From: Bradyrhizobium sp. PSBB068
GTDB taxonomy: Bacteria > Pseudomonadota > Alphaproteobacteria > Rhizobiales > Xanthobacteraceae
Reading direction: 5' to 3'
DNA: 64,000 bases
Assembly: GCA_016839165.1 (NCBI GenBank)
Contig: CP069300.1
Location: 4,402,001 to 4,466,000 of the forward strand
A program made the translations under genes and the position numbers. A model generated the notes under the pieces. It was not told the origin of the DNA. It saw only the letters and a program-made list of their open reading frames with translations, and ran no database searches. Below are positions 17,758 to 25,582 of this stretch, piece after piece (the stretch's first letter is position 1; every line of letters starts with the position of its first letter).

Positions 17758-17972
17758 AGTCCGTCTCCACAATTCGCAACTGGGCGGTTTGGGGACCCAA
17801 ACCTGACCCAAGAATTGCGATGCGGACATGTGGAGCGGCCATGGCGGTGCAAGGCGTGAACATTATTCGCGCAGCCGATCTTTTTTTGATGACAGGATGA
17901 ACCGCCTGACGACTCGCGCGACATCGACGCGCGCTGCAATTGCACATCATTCGCAGCGCGGACACCTTACGC

Positions 17973-18827
17973 TTAACGTTTCGGGTCACGCCCGCGGATA
18001 TGGTCGAAGCCTTGCTTGATCGCGGCGAAGCGCGCGTCGACCACCGGTTCGAATTCGAGGTCGGTGAAGATATAGGGCCAATCGCTTTCGATGCCTTCGC
18101 GGACGAGTTCACCGACGTACATCGGATCGATACCATCGGAGATGCGTTGGCGGACCAGATTGATCCGCTCGGCAAGCGGGCCCGACGTCGGCAAAGGACG
18201 GGTCGCCCCCTCGAAGCGCTTGGGGAGATTGCGCGTGGAGTCCATGATGTGAGTGCGGATAAACCCGGGACACAGCACCGATACGCCGATCCCGCGCGGC
18301 GCGAGTTCGGGCCGCAGCCCCTCGGACAACGCGACGACGCCATACTTCGACACGTTGTAGGCCGTGCTTCCCCCTGAAATGATGCCGGCGAGCGAGGCCG
18401 TGTTGACGATGTGTCCACCCTCGCCGTGCTGCTCGATCAACGGCCCGAAAATCTCGATCCCCCAGATGGTCGCCATCAGGTTGACGCCCAGGGTCCAATT
18501 CCACGACGCGTCGGTCCAGGTGCCATAAGGCCCACCGCCGCCGACGCCCGCGTTGTTGACGAGGATATGCACCTTGCCGTAGCGAGCCGTCGTGGCTTCG
18601 GCGGCGGCGTGGAGTTCGGCTTTCAGTGAAACGTCCGCTTTCACGCCGTCGACATCGGCGTTGGTGCGCCTCAGTTGCTCGAGCGCCGTGGACAGGGCTG
18701 CTTCCTCAATATCGCAAAGCATGACCTTCGCGCCGGCCTGGGCGAGAGCGGTCGCGATCCCCAATCCAATGCCCGACGCTGCACCGGTCACGAACGCCGT
18801 CTTTCCAGCGAGGTCCTTCACGTGCAT
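17973..18827 (-). CDS. Short-chain dehydrogenase/reductase
   Basis: 284 residues with the classical SDR signature: cofactor loop TGAASGIGLGIATAL (residues 12-26), LCDIEEA (Asp favouring NAD), NNAGVGGGG, the catalytic Ser in NTASLAGIISGGS and Y-x-x-x-K in AYNVSKYGVVALSE. It oxidises or reduces an alcohol/ketone; the substrate is unknown. The ATG at 18827 (MHVKDLAGKTAFVTGAASG) is chosen over a longer extension because the family starts a few residues before the beta strand. No operon partner; an intergenic element follows upstream at 18923. Confidence 0.93.
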   Translation of the reverse strand: MHVKDLAGKTAFVTGAASGIGLGIATALAQAGAKVMLCDIEEAALSTALEQLRRTNADVDGVKADVSLKAELHAAAEATTARYGKVHILVNNAGVGGGGPYGTWTDASWNWTLGVNLMATIWGIEIFGPLIEQHGEGGHIVNTASLAGIISGGSTAYNVSKYGVVALSEGLRPELAPRGIGVSVLCPGFIRTHIMDSTRNLPKRFEGATRPLPTSGPLAERINLVRQRISDGIDPMYVGELVREGIESDWPYIFTDLEFEPVVDARFAAIKQGFDHIRGRDPKR

Positions 18828-18922
18828 TCCCCCATGCAAGCGGACATCTTGTCCGCAACATGCCAAGCATCAGCGGGCGCCATATGACCGCACTTTCATG
18901 TGATTGGGAAGTATGCGGGACG

Positions 18923-18982
18923 TCCGCTCTTGGCCCCAAAGCCGACATCCGACCGGCCGGAGCTGACGTCAGCTTTTGACCC
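18923..18982. repeat. Intergenic element upstream of adenylate cyclase gene (copy 1)
   Basis: Contains TCCGCTCTTGGCCCCAA (18923-18939), GCCGACATCC and ends with TTTTGACCC. The same 17-base block and TTTTGACCC recur in the same orientation at 20903-21010, on the other side of the adenylate cyclase gene. Confidence 0.6.
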
Positions 18983-19061
18983 TGACCGGACATTGGCCCT
19001 AGCCGGACAACAGCCTGCCATGCTTTGATGCAGCGGGTCATTTTCCGATTTCGGAGGCCTT

Positions 19062-20846
19062 TTGACAGGCGGGCGCGTTGAACGGCGGTTAGCGGCAGTG
19101 CTTGCGGCGGATGTCGCTGGCTATAGCCGCCTCATGGGTGCCGATGAGGAGGGCACACTGGCCCGGCTAAAGGTTGTCAGAAATGCCGTGGTCGACCCCA
19201 CCATCGCCGCTCATCGCGGCCGCATCGTCAAGACCACCGGTGACGGGTTGCTGGTGGAGTTCGCCAGCGCGGTGGATGCCGCTCGCTGCTCGGTTGAGAT
19301 TCAGCGCGGCATGTCCAGTCAGAATGTGAATTTCCCAGAGCACCGCATCGATTTCCGGATCGGCATCCACGTCGGTGACATCATTTTTGACGACAACGAT
19401 ATTTTCGGCGACGGCGTCAATATCGCCGCGCGGCTGGAGAGTATTGCTGAGCCGGGCGGAGTTTGTATCTCCGATGACGCCTATCGGCAAATACGGGGCA
19501 AGGTCGAAATCGTCAGTGATGATCTTGGGCCTCAAAACCTGAAGAACATTGTGGAGCCGATGCGGGCGTGGCGGCTTCAGCTTGCTGATCAACACGTGGC
19601 GAGACCGCAACCGGGCTTGCATTCAGGCCAATCGCAAGCGCTCGCGATTCCCGACAAGCCGTCCATCGCCGTGTTGCCATTTCAAAACATGTCCGGCGAT
19701 CCTGAGCAGGAGTATTTCGCGGACGGAATCGTCGAGGACATCATCACTGCACTGTCGCGCTTCAAGTCGCTGTTCGTCATCGCGCGCAATTCGAGCTTCA
19801 CTTTCAAGGGTAAGGCGGTCGACATCAAGAAGGTCGGCCAGGAGCTGGGCGTTCGTTATGTGCTCGAAGGCAGCATCCGCAAGGCGGGAGCAAGGGTCAG
19901 AATAACCGGGCAGTTGGTCGATGCCGCGAGCAGCTCGCATCTGTGGGCAGACAAGTTCGATGGATCACTTGAAGATGTGTTCGGACTTCAGGACCGGATC
20001 ACCACGAGCGTGGTTGCCGCGATTGCACCGAAGCTCGACCAGGCCGAGATTGAACGCTCTAAGCGAAAGCCGACCGAAAAGCTGGATGCCTATGATTACT
20101 ATCTTCGCGGGCTTGCGGTTGTCGAAGGCGCAACCAAGGACGAGAACGAGGAAGCTCTTCGGCACTTCTACAAAGCCATCGAGATCGATCCCAATTTTGC
20201 ACTAGCGCATGCGATGGTGGCGCGGTGCTTCACCCTACGCAAAGCAAACGGCTGGATGACAGATGTTGCAAAGGAATCAGCCGAGACCGCCAAAGTGGCC
20301 CGACGCGCGGCGGAGCTGGGAAGAGAAGACGCGGCAGTTCTGTCACGGGCCGGTTACGCTCTCGCGCGGGTTGCGTTCGAACCGGAGGAAGGCGCTGACC
20401 TTATCGAACGGGCGCTTGCGCTCAATCCGCATCTTTCCTCTGCATGGCAATACGGTGGCCTGCTCAAGGCATTTCGCGGAGAGCCGGAAACGGCGATTGA
20501 ACATTTGGCTCACGCTATGCGACTGAGCCCGCTCGATCCCAGTCTCTACTCGATGCAGACGGCTATGGCGCTCGCCCATTTCGTTGCCGGCCGATATGAC
20601 GAGTCGGTTTTTTGGGCTGAAAAAGCCTCGCGGGAGGATCCGAACTTCTTGCCCGCCATTAGAATTATCGCGACTAGCGCCGGAAATTCCGGTCAACTGG
20701 AGCAAGCCCAGAAAGCGGCAAAGCGAGTGCTGGAAATAGATCCTGCATTTAGAGTATCTAGTGTGGCCGATCACGTACCGCTGCGCCGTCCCGACGATCT
20801 TGCTAGATATGCGGAAGGTCTACGACGCGCCGGATTGCCAGAATAG
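19062..20846 (+). CDS. Adenylate cyclase domain / TolB-like / TPR protein
   Basis: 594 residues from TTG 19062, with CGGAGG just upstream. Residues 8-165 are a class III nucleotidyl cyclase domain: LAADVAGYSRLMGADEEG with the first metal Asp, KTTGDGLLVEF with the second, and FGDGVNIAARLE. Residues 200-320 are the TolB-like segment IAVLPFQNMSGDPEQEYFAD found in CadC/adenylate-cyclase fusions of rhizobia, and the rest is TPR-like (HFYKAIEIDPNFALAHAM; LIERALALNPHLSSAW; VLEIDPAF). No membrane helix. It probably makes cAMP under control of an unknown partner bound by the TPRs. Rhizobia carry many paralogues, often between similar intergenic elements as here. Confidence 0.9.
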   Translation: MTGGRVERRLAAVLAADVAGYSRLMGADEEGTLARLKVVRNAVVDPTIAAHRGRIVKTTGDGLLVEFASAVDAARCSVEIQRGMSSQNVNFPEHRIDFRIGIHVGDIIFDDNDIFGDGVNIAARLESIAEPGGVCISDDAYRQIRGKVEIVSDDLGPQNLKNIVEPMRAWRLQLADQHVARPQPGLHSGQSQALAIPDKPSIAVLPFQNMSGDPEQEYFADGIVEDIITALSRFKSLFVIARNSSFTFKGKAVDIKKVGQELGVRYVLEGSIRKAGARVRITGQLVDAASSSHLWADKFDGSLEDVFGLQDRITTSVVAAIAPKLDQAEIERSKRKPTEKLDAYDYYLRGLAVVEGATKDENEEALRHFYKAIEIDPNFALAHAMVARCFTLRKANGWMTDVAKESAETAKVARRAAELGREDAAVLSRAGYALARVAFEPEEGADLIERALALNPHLSSAWQYGGLLKAFRGEPETAIEHLAHAMRLSPLDPSLYSMQTAMALAHFVAGRYDESVFWAEKASREDPNFLPAIRIIATSAGNSGQLEQAQKAAKRVLEIDPAFRVSSVADHVPLRRPDDLARYAEGLRRAGLPE

Positions 20847-21174
20847 TCACGCGCCGCCTACGTTTTGCGTGTCCCGGCATCGTTGTGACGGTAGGCGCCA
20901 CTTCCGCTCTTGGCCCCAAGCGGCCGACCCGGCATGTCCGCTGGATGTCGGCTCTTTGGGGTGAAGCCGACTTGATATACTCAGCCTGAGTTCTTCCGGT
21001 TTTGACCCATGGCGGACGATCCGCCGGTTCGTCAAATCCCGGACCCATTGTTGATCTGCCTGTGGCTCCCCACTTCCGTCAATTTTGGTCGTCATGTCAG
21101 ATCCGGCATTTTCGCCAACGCGTAGCCGTGGAAGGTCACGCGATCATTTTTTAGTAATTTGCAGGACGGAAAAA
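20847..21174. other. Intergenic region carrying repeat copy 2
   Basis: 328 bases: mainly the 20903-21010 element, followed by AT-rich sequence (about 21140-21165) that probably holds the promoter of the following secreted-protein gene. No gene is seen. Confidence 0.4.
20903..21010. repeat. Intergenic element downstream of adenylate cyclase gene (copy 2)
   Basis: Starts with TCCGCTCTTGGCCCCAA (identical over 17 bases to 18923-18939), continues through GATGTCGGCTCTTTGGGGT and ends in CGGTTTTGACCC. It is in direct orientation relative to copy 1; the two bracket the cyclase gene. Confidence 0.6.
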
Positions 21175-21690
21175 ATGAAAAGCGCAACGCTGTTTGCCCT
21201 TGGTCTGTTTGCGGCGGCAATCTGGTCACACGACAGTGCGAGATGTCAGACGTCGCCTTTCCCTCCGCTTTCGCTTGCGCCGCCGGCGTCGAATGAAGAG
21301 GCCGCATCTCCGGACGCAACCAACGCTCGGCCGCCGACGGCGACCGCCAAGGGTTCGGTGCCGCCCCGAGCCGCCCAAGATGTGCCACCACGCGCCGCTT
21401 CACGATCTGCGGCTGTCGAACACACACCGTCGCAGTCCGACCGCGCTTCGCCCGCACAAGCGATCAACAGGCCGTCGCCGTCTGCCGGGGCGGCCCCCGA
21501 TTACGATGGCTTTAGCGTCGGCATCGACGATGCCCCCCCAAGCCGGACGACACGACCCGTCAGGTCGCACGAGGCAAGGCAGCCCAAGCTCAATCAAGCA
21601 GCAGATCATGTCTCGAGGCAACAGACGGCCAATCCCGGGAACGATGACGAGCTAAAGGGCAAGCTTACGATTTGCCGGGGCTGCAAGTAA
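21175..21690 (+). CDS. Secreted Pro/Ala-rich hypothetical protein
   Basis: 171 residues from ATG 21175 with AGGACGGA upstream. Signal peptide MKSATLFALGLFAAAIWS with likely cleavage near the following Ser-Ala-Arg. The mature chain is low-complexity, rich in Pro, Ala, Ser and Arg, with no recognisable domain, and ends with a Cys pair (LTICRGCK). It is likely periplasmic and disordered. Function unknown. It ends 36 bases before the convergent rpoH gene. Confidence 0.6.
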   Translation: MKSATLFALGLFAAAIWSHDSARCQTSPFPPLSLAPPASNEEAASPDATNARPPTATAKGSVPPRAAQDVPPRAASRSAAVEHTPSQSDRASPAQAINRPSPSAGAAPDYDGFSVGIDDAPPSRTTRPVRSHEARQPKLNQAADHVSRQQTANPGNDDELKGKLTICRGCK

Positions 21691-21726
21691 CAGCTGCCAC
21701 TCGGGGCGGATGTTGGAATTGGCACG

Positions 21727-22632
21727 TTATTTTTTGCGGGAGGCTTCTTGCGATGCAAGAGTCCGGTGATGGCCTCCTGCCAGCATCGCGGACTGTACCT
21801 TTTCAAATGACCGTTGCTCGATCTGGCGGACGCGCTCGCGCGATATTCCGTACTCCGAGGCCAGCGCCTCGAGCTTCGGGGGATCTTCGCTCAAATAGCG
21901 TGCGGTGAAGATATGCCTTTCACGGGGGCTCAGCTTTTGAATGGCTGCAGACAAAGCCTGGCGCCGTTGAGCCAGCTCCTGGTCCTCGGCCAACGTCACG
22001 TCATGGGGAGGCGACGGATCAACCAGCCGTTCGAGGGCATCGCCGACGTCACCGGCATGGTTGTGGCGCAAATTCAGGGACAAGTCGCCACGCAAGCGTC
22101 GGTCCATGTTCACGACGTCACGTTCGGATACCCTGAGGTGCGCGGCGATCGTCTTGACCTGTTCTGGCCTCAGATCCCCCTCCTCCAAGGCGGAGATCGC
22201 ACTCTTCGATTGCCTCAGTTTGAAGAATAACTTCTTCTGGGCAGCGTCCGCCGTGATCTTCACCAGCGACCAGGAGCGAAGAACAAAATCCTGGATCGTC
22301 GCCTTGATCCACCACATGGCATAGGTGGACAGGCGGACACCCCGCTCCGGATCGAATCGTCGCACGGCCTGCATCAGGCCGACATTGCCCTCGGAAATGA
22401 CATCGGCAATGGGTAGCCCATACCCTCGATATCTCATGGCGATTTTCGCAACGAGACGCAGGTGGCTCGTCACCAAGCGATAAGCCGCTTCACGATCGCC
22501 GCGGTCTCGCCATCGCCGACCGAGGGTGGCCTCTTCGTCCTGAGAGAGGATCGGAAATTTTCGAATTTCCGTCAGATAGGTCGTCAGATCGGTGCCGAGC
22601 GACGGCAATCTCTGAGAAACAGCTCGAGACAT
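21727..22632 (-). CDS. rpoH: RNA polymerase heat-shock sigma factor (sigma-32)
   Basis: 301 residues with all sigma-70 class conserved regions. Region 2 has LVTSHLRLVAKIAMRYRGYG, ISEGNVGLMQAVRRFDPERG and LSTYAMWWIKATIQDFVLRS; the RpoH box follows (QKKLFFKLRQSK). Region 4.2 is YGISRERVRQIEQRSFEKV. It directs RNA polymerase to heat-shock promoters. ATG 22632 has GAGGGAGA just upstream. It is the last gene of a tightly packed minus-strand series with hsp20 and two small genes, led by a ROSE thermometer, the arrangement known for the hspA-rpoH1 unit of Bradyrhizobium japonicum (established knowledge; assignment as rpoH1 is inference). Confidence 0.95.
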   Translation of the reverse strand: MSRAVSQRLPSLGTDLTTYLTEIRKFPILSQDEEATLGRRWRDRGDREAAYRLVTSHLRLVAKIAMRYRGYGLPIADVISEGNVGLMQAVRRFDPERGVRLSTYAMWWIKATIQDFVLRSWSLVKITADAAQKKLFFKLRQSKSAISALEEGDLRPEQVKTIAAHLRVSERDVVNMDRRLRGDLSLNLRHNHAGDVGDALERLVDPSPPHDVTLAEDQELAQRRQALSAAIQKLSPRERHIFTARYLSEDPPKLEALASEYGISRERVRQIEQRSFEKVQSAMLAGGHHRTLASQEASRKK

Positions 22633-22707
22633 TTCTCCCTCGCAGTGCTCAAAAATCTTCTCACATCTGCCGCGCTCTCGTAGCGGCAGAGCAACAGGAT
22701 GCATCGT

Positions 22708-23214
22708 CTACAAAGCAGGATTACCGTCTGCCTCATGACGGCCAGAACGTCGGCCCTTTCGGTTGGAGCCATCGGTCTTTCGATCCGAACCGGACTCCAG
22801 AAGACGCAGGGCATCCACGATGTCGTCGAAGCTCCCAGCTCCATCGATCGTCTGGTTCGAGTCCCGATCGTCTTTCACGGCGCAGGCATCCACGGCCCAA
22901 GACGATAGAATGGCCCGTTTCTCGTACGATGTCAGGTCGCAATCATCGACAACGTCCATTGGATGGGCGAACGCCTCGGCTGGATGCAATAGCCCGGCCA
23001 TCTCCAAGTCCGTCGTTCGTCGGCGATCCATCTGCAGCGAGAGGCGATCGGGAAACGTCTCGTGCAAAAGTGCCTCGACGGAGCGCTGCTCCTCCCTCAT
23101 CCGGCGCGCGATATACGCTCGCTCCAGGTCCGACAGACGCGTCGCGAGCAGCCTGCGGTAGCGCCGAATATTGGTGCGATGGGTACGCAGGCGTTCAAGG
23201 TGTCCCTCGATCAT
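22708..23214 (-). CDS. Hypothetical protein in heat-shock operon, apparent fusion of two small families
   Basis: 168 residues from ATG 23214. The N-terminal half (residues 4-55: HLERLRTHRTNIRRYRRLL, DLERAYIARRMREEQ) resembles a short basic helical protein that is common as a stand-alone gene in Bradyrhizobium. The second half (HPMDVVDDCDLTSYEKRAIL, SSWAVDACAV, FDDIVDALRLLE) is the same motif set as the next gene upstream (23233-23553). So one protein appears to join two usually separate small families. No catalytic motif, membrane segment or signal is visible. It is 18 bases behind its paralogue-containing neighbour and 75 bases ahead of rpoH, so it should be made with them on heat shock. Confidence 0.7.
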   Translation of the reverse strand: MIEGHLERLRTHRTNIRRYRRLLATRLSDLERAYIARRMREEQRSVEALLHETFPDRLSLQMDRRRTTDLEMAGLLHPAEAFAHPMDVVDDCDLTSYEKRAILSSWAVDACAVKDDRDSNQTIDGAGSFDDIVDALRLLESGSDRKTDGSNRKGRRSGRHEADGNPAL

Positions 23215-23232
23215 CACTCGCCCCCTTTCATC

Positions 23233-23553
23233 TCAGGCAGCCAGGGCACGTTCGGTCGAGCGCAACCGGCAAGGCTTTCCACCCGGAGGATTTCGGGGTC
23301 CCCCGTCGAGTTCGCACAGGGCCTCGAGAATTTCATCGATCGATACGGGCTTCTTCAATCCGGCGGGCGAGCGAAGCGACGGGCATGATGCGATCGCGGA
23401 TGCGTCAGACGCCCAGGATGCCAGAATCGCCCGCTTCTCGGCCGTCGTCAGGCCGGTGTGGCACACGACATCCCGGGGATGGTCGAAAGCGGTGCCGGGA
23501 TGCAGGAGCGCGTTGAAGTCAAACACGTTGTCGTCAGCGGTCGTCGGCCGCAT
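23233..23553 (-). CDS. Small conserved protein, HPxDVV/LTxxEKRAIL family
   Basis: 106 residues from ATG 23553, with a very strong RBS (AAGGAGG). The core reads FDHPRDVVCHTGLTTAEKRAI, shortened here to the motif HPxDVV-LTxxEKRAILxSWAxDAxA, followed by SIDEILEALCELD. This pattern occurs in many short rhizobial proteins of unknown role and is shared with the gene downstream. It lies 70 bases after hsp20 in the ROSE-led unit. Function unknown; placement suggests a heat-stress-linked accessory role. Confidence 0.75.
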   Translation of the reverse strand: MRPTTADDNVFDFNALLHPGTAFDHPRDVVCHTGLTTAEKRAILASWASDASAIASCPSLRSPAGLKKPVSIDEILEALCELDGGPRNPPGGKPCRLRSTERALAA

Positions 23554-23623
23554 GATATCCTCCTTTGCATTGACGACGAGTGGCAGCCGCGCGAAGTCTC
23601 GCGCGGCGCCGGTCGGAGACGGC

Positions 23624-24076
23624 TCAGGCCGCCTTGGCTTCCAGCTTCTGGACGTTGTCACTCGGCACGCCGATTGCGATACGGCGCGGCTTCATGGCCT
23701 CAGGGATTTCCCGGACCAGCTCGATCTTGAGCAAGCCATTGTCGAACGCGGCGCTCTTGACCTGAACATAGTCGGCCAGATTGAACTGGCGCTTGAAGTT
23801 GCGGGTCGAGATGCCGCGATAGAGAAAATCGCGCTCGGCCTTGTCCGACTTGCTGCCCTCAATGGTGACCACGTTCTGCTCGGCCGTGATCGAGATCTCG
23901 TGGGGCGCAAAACCTGCAACCGCCAGCGAAATCTGGTAGCGGTCCTCGGAGAGCCTCTCGATATTGTAGGGCGGATAATTGTCCTCGCCGGCCCGCTGGG
24001 CCATTTCCGCGAGGTCAAAAAGGCGGTCGAAGCCAACGGTCGAACGCCAAAGGGGCGAGAAGTCATAAGTGCGCAT
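23624..24076 (-). CDS. Small heat shock protein (Hsp20/alpha-crystallin)
   Basis: 150 residues, the class A rhizobial sHSP length, beginning MRTYDFSPLWRSTVGFDRLF. The alpha-crystallin domain runs from YPPYNIERLSEDRYQISLAV to the end: AGFAPHEISI, GLLKIELVREIPE (the G-x-L motif) and KPRRIAIG. It is an ATP-independent holdase chaperone forming large oligomers in the cytoplasm. SD GGAGGA (24084-24089 on the complement) is the target of the ROSE hairpin. It is the first gene of the unit ending in rpoH, comparable to hspA of B. japonicum. Confidence 0.95.
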   Translation of the reverse strand: MRTYDFSPLWRSTVGFDRLFDLAEMAQRAGEDNYPPYNIERLSEDRYQISLAVAGFAPHEISITAEQNVVTIEGSKSDKAERDFLYRGISTRNFKRQFNLADYVQVKSAAFDNGLLKIELVREIPEAMKPRRIAIGVPSDNVQKLEAKAA

Positions 24077-24185
24077 AGCCAAATCCTCCAAAGAGCAAGA
24101 TGGTTACGAGCGGCACCGGACACGACCGGTGCCCGTCTCAACGGTCCGGACCCACGAGGCTTCCGGACACCACCGTTCGGTGGCG
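24077..24185 (-). promoter_or_regulatory. ROSE-type RNA thermometer (5' UTR of hsp20)
   Basis: The about 109-nt leader folds as expected for ROSE. A 5' stem pairs AACGG/CCGTT and TCCGGA/TCCGGA (24140-24177). A second stem GGCACCGG/CCGGTGCC spans 24112-24133. A short 3' hairpin puts CUUGCU (24094-24099) against the SD GGAGGA (24084-24089). The sequence around it (CTTGCTCTTTGGAGGATTTG on the complement) closely follows the known ROSE consensus, with the conserved U-U-G-C-U opposite the SD. At low temperature the hairpin hides the SD; melting on heat shock allows translation. Confidence 0.88.
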
Positions 24186-24191
24186 ACAAAA

Positions 24192-24219
24192 AAACTAGCA
24201 AAGTCGTTTTTGGTTTCAA
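24192..24219 (-). promoter_or_regulatory. Candidate promoter of the hsp20-rpoH unit
   Basis: On the complement, TTGAAA (24214-24219) and TAGTTT (24192-24197) are separated by 16 bases, about 7 bases before the inferred start of the ROSE leader. This is a plausible housekeeping-type promoter, as known for other ROSE-controlled genes. A CTTGAAA start could alternatively be read as a sigma-32 -35 box. Confidence 0.5.
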
Positions 24220-24383
24220 GAGGGGGACCAAAAATTTTTATGGCTTTGGTCGGCCGAAACCGAAAGCACGCGGGCCAGGGTAACAAATGCCGGCTATCGC
24301 GGCCCTTAGCCGACACCACTTCAATCCGCCTTCGGTGCCGGCCTTTCGGGGAGAAGCCGATGCGGATTCCTTGAGCGTGCCCC

Positions 24384-25523
24384 CTACCTCGGATGCCACC
24401 AGCGTCCGCCGATCACGACGCCTTCGGATGCGATCCTGCGATCACCGGTCAGGTGCTCGCCGACGACGTCGACATAGTCGAATTGCCCTTGCCGGATCGA
24501 GAGCAGCGTGGCGTCGCCGACGCTGCCCGGCTTGAGGCTGCCGAGCTCCGGCCGCCGCAACGCCATCGCGGCATTGACGGTGGAGGCCGCGATCACGTCC
24601 GGCAGCGACATCCCCATGCAGAGGAATTTCGACATCGTCGTCACCTGGTCGAAGGCCGGGCCGTCGATGCAGAGCTGATGGATGTCGGACGAGATGGTGT
24701 CCGGATAAAAGCCGTTGGCGAGCATCGCGCGCGCGGTCTTGAAGGCGAACGAGCCCTTGCCATGGCCGATGTCGAACAGCACGCCGCGCTCGCGCGCTTC
24801 CAGCACCACCTTCTTCACGGTGCCCTGCGCGGTTGCCGGCGTATTGGGGAACGGGCGGAAGGCATGGGTCAGCACATCGCCCGGGCGCAGCCGCGCCAGC
24901 ACCTCCTCATAGCTCGGCGGCGGATGGTCGATATGCGCCATCAGGGGCATGCCGACCTGCTCCGCCACTTCGAGCGCGATCTCGAGCGGCACCAGCCCCG
25001 AGGTGCCCGAGGCGAACAGACCGACCCGGACCTTGATGCCGACGATGAGGTCGCGATTCTCGTCCGCGACGCGCGCGGCATCGACCGGATTCATCAGGCG
25101 CAACTCCTCGCTTTCGCCGACCATCACCCGGTCGGAGAAGCCGAAGATGCCGGCATGCGAGACATGCAGATAGGCCAGGATGCGAACCTGGCTCGGCTCG
25201 ATCACATGCTTGCGGAAACCCGCAAAGTTGCCCGGGCCGGCGCTGCCGGTATCGACCGAGGTTGTGACGCCCGAGGTCCGGCAGAATTCCTCCGCGTCGA
25301 TGCCGAGCGAGGTGCCGCCCCAGTACACGTGAGTGTGCAGGTCGATGATCCCCGGCGAGACGATCTGCCCGGAGACGTCGCGCACGTCGGTCGCACCGTC
25401 GGCGGCCAGTCCCTGCCCGATCGCCGCGACCTTGCCGCCGGCAAAGGCGACGTCCGTCACCGCATCGAGCTTTTGCGACGGGTCGACCACCCGCCCGCCG
25501 CGCAGAATCAAATCGAAAGCCAT
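24384..25523 (-). CDS. Amidohydrolase/deacetylase family metallohydrolase
   Basis: 379 residues of the urease-like amidohydrolase superfamily. Metal ligands appear in the strand-1 motif PGIIDLHTHVYWGG (HxH), and further His in PLMAHIDHPP and LTHAFRPF; the terminal Asp is in TISSDIHQLC. The order and length fit the dihydroorotase-like EF_0837/AHA_3915 type, which hydrolyses amide or N-acetyl bonds; the true substrate is unknown. Start: ATG 25523, since AGGAG is 6 bases upstream; another ATG at 25529 touches the RBS. Followed at 60 bases upstream by the patatin gene on the same strand. Confidence 0.88.
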   Translation of the reverse strand: MAFDLILRGGRVVDPSQKLDAVTDVAFAGGKVAAIGQGLAADGATDVRDVSGQIVSPGIIDLHTHVYWGGTSLGIDAEEFCRTSGVTTSVDTGSAGPGNFAGFRKHVIEPSQVRILAYLHVSHAGIFGFSDRVMVGESEELRLMNPVDAARVADENRDLIVGIKVRVGLFASGTSGLVPLEIALEVAEQVGMPLMAHIDHPPPSYEEVLARLRPGDVLTHAFRPFPNTPATAQGTVKKVVLEARERGVLFDIGHGKGSFAFKTARAMLANGFYPDTISSDIHQLCIDGPAFDQVTTMSKFLCMGMSLPDVIAASTVNAAMALRRPELGSLKPGSVGDATLLSIRQGQFDYVDVVGEHLTGDRRIASEGVVIGGRWWHPR

Positions 25524-25582
25524 CGTCATCTCCTGATTTCAGTCCGGGACGATGGTCGACTTCGGCGGTGCCTGCAAGCGGC

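Noticed and set aside
18923..21010. Direct copies around the cyclase gene as ends of an insertion sequence
   Set aside because: No transposase, no terminal inverted repeats and no target duplication are seen.
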